From positions 1-24,185 of the forward strand of contig CAZJFH010000075.1 of the NCBI GenBank assembly GCA_964545205.1: a stretch of DNA of 24,185 nucleotides, read 5' to 3'. The translations under genes and the position numbers were made by a program. The notes beneath the pieces were generated by a model. That model had not been told where the DNA came from. It did not search any database and saw only the letters and a list, made by a program, of their open reading frames with translations. Below are positions 22,630 to 24,185 of this stretch, in pieces. This stretch comes from CAZJFH01 sp964545205 (GTDB lineage Bacteria; Pseudomonadota; Alphaproteobacteria; Rhodospirillales; Magnetospirillaceae). Within the stretch, counting starts at the first letter, position 1, and every line of letters begins with the position of its first letter.

Positions 22630-24185
22630 CTAGCGCCGCGCCAGCCGTCCGTCCTGCCAGCGCAGGAAGCGGCGGTCGGAGTAGCGTTCGGCCAGAGGCG
22701 CGAAGGCGCCCCGGTCCAGCTTCGGCGCCGGTTCGGCCTGCTTGGCGCCCGTGCTCAGGACCCGCCAGCCCTGGGCGCTGGCCAGCGCACCCATCGCGAG
22801 CAGCTCGGGATCCGCGTCCAGCAAGGCGTCCTCGTCGGGCTCCAGGTTCTGCCCGGCGTTGCCGCCCTCGCCGCCTTCCGTGGCCGGCGGCTGCCCCGAC
22901 GGACCCGCGCCGCCGTCGCCCGCAGGCGCCGCCCCGCCATCATCCTGCTGACCGGCGGCGGCGCCATCGTCCAGCCGCTGCTCGAGAAGGCCGCCGGTGC
23001 CCTGGTCGCCGTCGGCCGGAGCCGGCGAATCGCCGGTCGGGTTCGGGGGCGATTCGGTGCCGGCGCCGGTCGCCTGACCCGCATCCGGCGCGCCGCGATT
23101 GCCGCTCAGCACATGGTGGGCGTTGCCCCAGCCGCGAAGGCCGGTCTCGTCGTCGGAAGAAGAGCGCCGGTCCTCAGCACCAGGCTGGCCGGTGGCCCCG
23201 CGCGCCGCGCCGGCGCCCGGTTCGAACGGCCCGGCGCCCGGCCCCAGCGCGTAGCCGCCGTCGGCCGGCGACTCGGCATCGTTGGCGGCCGAGGTGGCGA
23301 CGTGGCTCAGGCTCGCCTGGGTCAGCACCGGCGATTCGATGCTCACCAGCGTGCCGCCCGACAGCACAACGCGGACGTATCCGGGAAGCGAACTGTCCAT
23401 GCCGAGTTGCGAGACGAATTCGTCGCCCGCCAGCGCGATGGCACCGTAGCCGCCGTACTGGCGATCCCTGCCGGCGCCGCCGTCGAGCTGGTCGTCGCCG
23501 CCGACCCGTTCGAGGCCGATGGTCTCGGCGACGATGCTCTCGCCGCGGATGACCACCTCGGCGGCGTCGCCGAACATCAGGTCGTCGCCGCCGCCACCGC
23601 GCAGCGCGTCGCCATCCATGCCGCCGAGCAGGATGTCGTCGCCAGCGCCGCCGGCCAGCCGGTCGGCGCCGCCCGCAACATCGTCGAGATCGGTCCACAG
23701 GACCGTTTCGTCGGCGCAGCGCCGCAGCCAGCCGTTGTCGCCGAAGACCACGTCGTCGCCGGCGCCGGCGTCGACGTGGTCGTCGCCGACGCCCCCGAAC
23801 ACCACGTCGTCGCCGCCACCGGCGACGATGACGTCGGCACCGCCCGTGGCCACCGCGATGTCGGTGGTCTCGAACAGGCTCTCGGCGCCCAGAACGAGAA
23901 TACGGCCGTTGTCGCCGACCAGCAGGTCGTCGCCGGCCCCGGTCGCGATCACATCGGCGCCGAAGCCGGCGATCGCCACATTGGCGCCGTCGCCGAGCTC
24001 GATGATGTCGTCGCCGCCGATGCCGGTGAACTCGGAGGTGACGCTGCGCAAGGCGCCGGCGTCGTAGGCGATGGCGCCGTGATCGCCGAGGGCGTGGTCG
24101 TCGCCGGCCCCGGCCGTCAGGGTGTCGGCCCCGGCGCCGCCGATCAGCTGGTTGACGCCCTCTCCGGCGTCGAGCGCGTCATTGC
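22630..24185 (-). CDS. RTX (hemolysin-type calcium-binding repeat) protein, N-terminus beyond the window
   Basis: Partial: 517 residues of the C-terminal end; the frame stays open to the window edge, and the apparent start at 24051 is an internal TTG (Leu), not a true start. About 23440-24185 encode calcium-binding nonapeptides such as GAGDDLLVGDNG, GGGDDVVFGG, GAGDDVVFGDNG and GGAGDDILLGG, partly as GDNG blocks. About 22790-23330 encode a disordered, Gly/Pro/Ala/Asp-rich stretch of roughly 180 residues. The last 55 residues look folded again and end basic (RRFLRWQDGRLARR), unlike the acidic/hydrophobic tail usual for type I secretion substrates. It probably is a large cell-surface or secreted protein and the cargo of the operon that follows it. 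Confidence 0.85.
   Translation of the reverse strand, partial: NDALDAGEGVNQLIGGAGADTLTAGAGDDHALGDHGAIAYDAGALRSVTSEFTGIGGDDIIELGDGANVAIAGFGADVIATGAGDDLLVGDNGRILVLGAESLFETTDIAVATGGADVIVAGGGDDVVFGGVGDDHVDAGAGDDVVFGDNGWLRRCADETVLWTDLDDVAGGADRLAGGAGDDILLGGMDGDALRGGGGDDLMFGDAAEVVIRGESIVAETIGLERVGGDDQLDGGAGRDRQYGGYGAIALAGDEFVSQLGMDSSLPGYVRVVLSGGTLVSIESPVLTQASLSHVATSAANDAESPADGGYALGPGAGPFEPGAGAARGATGQPGAEDRRSSSDDETGLRGWGNAHHVLSGNRGAPDAGQATGAGTESPPNPTGDSPAPADGDQGTGGLLEQRLDDGAAAGQQDDGGAAPAGDGGAGPSGQPPATEGGEGGNAGQNLEPDEDALLDADPELLAMGALASAQGWRVLSTGAKQAEPAPKLDRGAFAPLAERYSDRRFLRWQDGRLARR

Noticed and set aside
15419..24185. Ordinary type I secretion system
   Set aside because: There is RTX cargo and HlyD-type adaptors but no ABC transporter, and the inner-membrane fusions carry M50 and GAF domains instead.
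23440..24185. CRISPR-like or tandem DNA repeat array
   Set aside because: The periodicity is that of codons for RTX nonapeptides, with varied spacing and no constant repeat/spacer structure.

Overview
The window is very GC-rich, densely coded DNA with almost everything on the minus strand. Gene content (a carbon-monoxide-dehydrogenase-type molybdenum hydroxylase, HyuA/HyuB, a two-subunit B12 acyl-CoA mutase, paired MaoC-fold dehydratases) and palindromic REP-like repeats fit an alphaproteobacterium, perhaps of the Rhodospirillales or Hyphomicrobiales. That placement is inference from style and composition; there is no rRNA or other marker gene here.

Region A (69-14554, minus strand) is an eleven-gene catabolic operon. 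In transcription order it encodes a FAS1-type MaoC-fold protein, a MaoC dehydratase, a thiolase-like enzyme, an AMP-forming acyl-CoA ligase, HyuA, HyuB, an acyl-CoA dehydrogenase, a small B12-binding mutase subunit, a large mutase subunit, and the FAD, [2Fe-2S] and molybdopterin subunits of a xanthine-dehydrogenase-family hydroxylase. That is twelve reading frames if the hydroxylase is counted as three separate genes. Many junctions are ATGA overlaps or gaps of a few bases. Together they look like a CoA-dependent route for an unusual carboxylic acid, possibly cyclic or N-containing: activation by the ligase, beta-oxidation-like steps, one hydroxylation by the Mo enzyme, an ATP-driven ring opening or carboxylation by HyuAB, and a B12 carbon-skeleton rearrangement. 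The substrate cannot be read from the sequence.

Region B (14555-15396) holds the control point: a divergently transcribed TetR-type regulator (plus strand) and a 212-bp intergenic region with two perfect and one degenerate copies of the inverted repeat TTTACG-N4-CGTAAA. These are very likely its operators. The regulator presumably responds to a CoA thioester of the pathway and controls both itself and region A.

Region C (15419-24185, minus strand, convergent with the regulator) is a different and more unusual operon. It begins outside the window in a large RTX-repeat protein and continues with a DUF3467 protein, a GAF-membrane-HlyD fusion, a PqqD/RRE-like domain fused to an M50 metalloprotease and a HlyD-type adaptor, a C-terminally shortened SecA-like ATPase, and a periplasmic adaptor with a signal peptide. 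No ABC transporter and no outer-membrane TolC-like gene is present here. This is the strongest candidate for a poorly described system: a SecA-like motor, an intramembrane-protease/adaptor and two more adaptors that may export or process the adjacent RTX protein.

Short gaps contain REP-like hairpins (18-55 and an inverted pair at 6944-7038), a hairpin at the TetR/adaptor convergence, and a hairpin just upstream of the GAF-HlyD start. No tRNA, rRNA, CRISPR or insertion sequence was seen.
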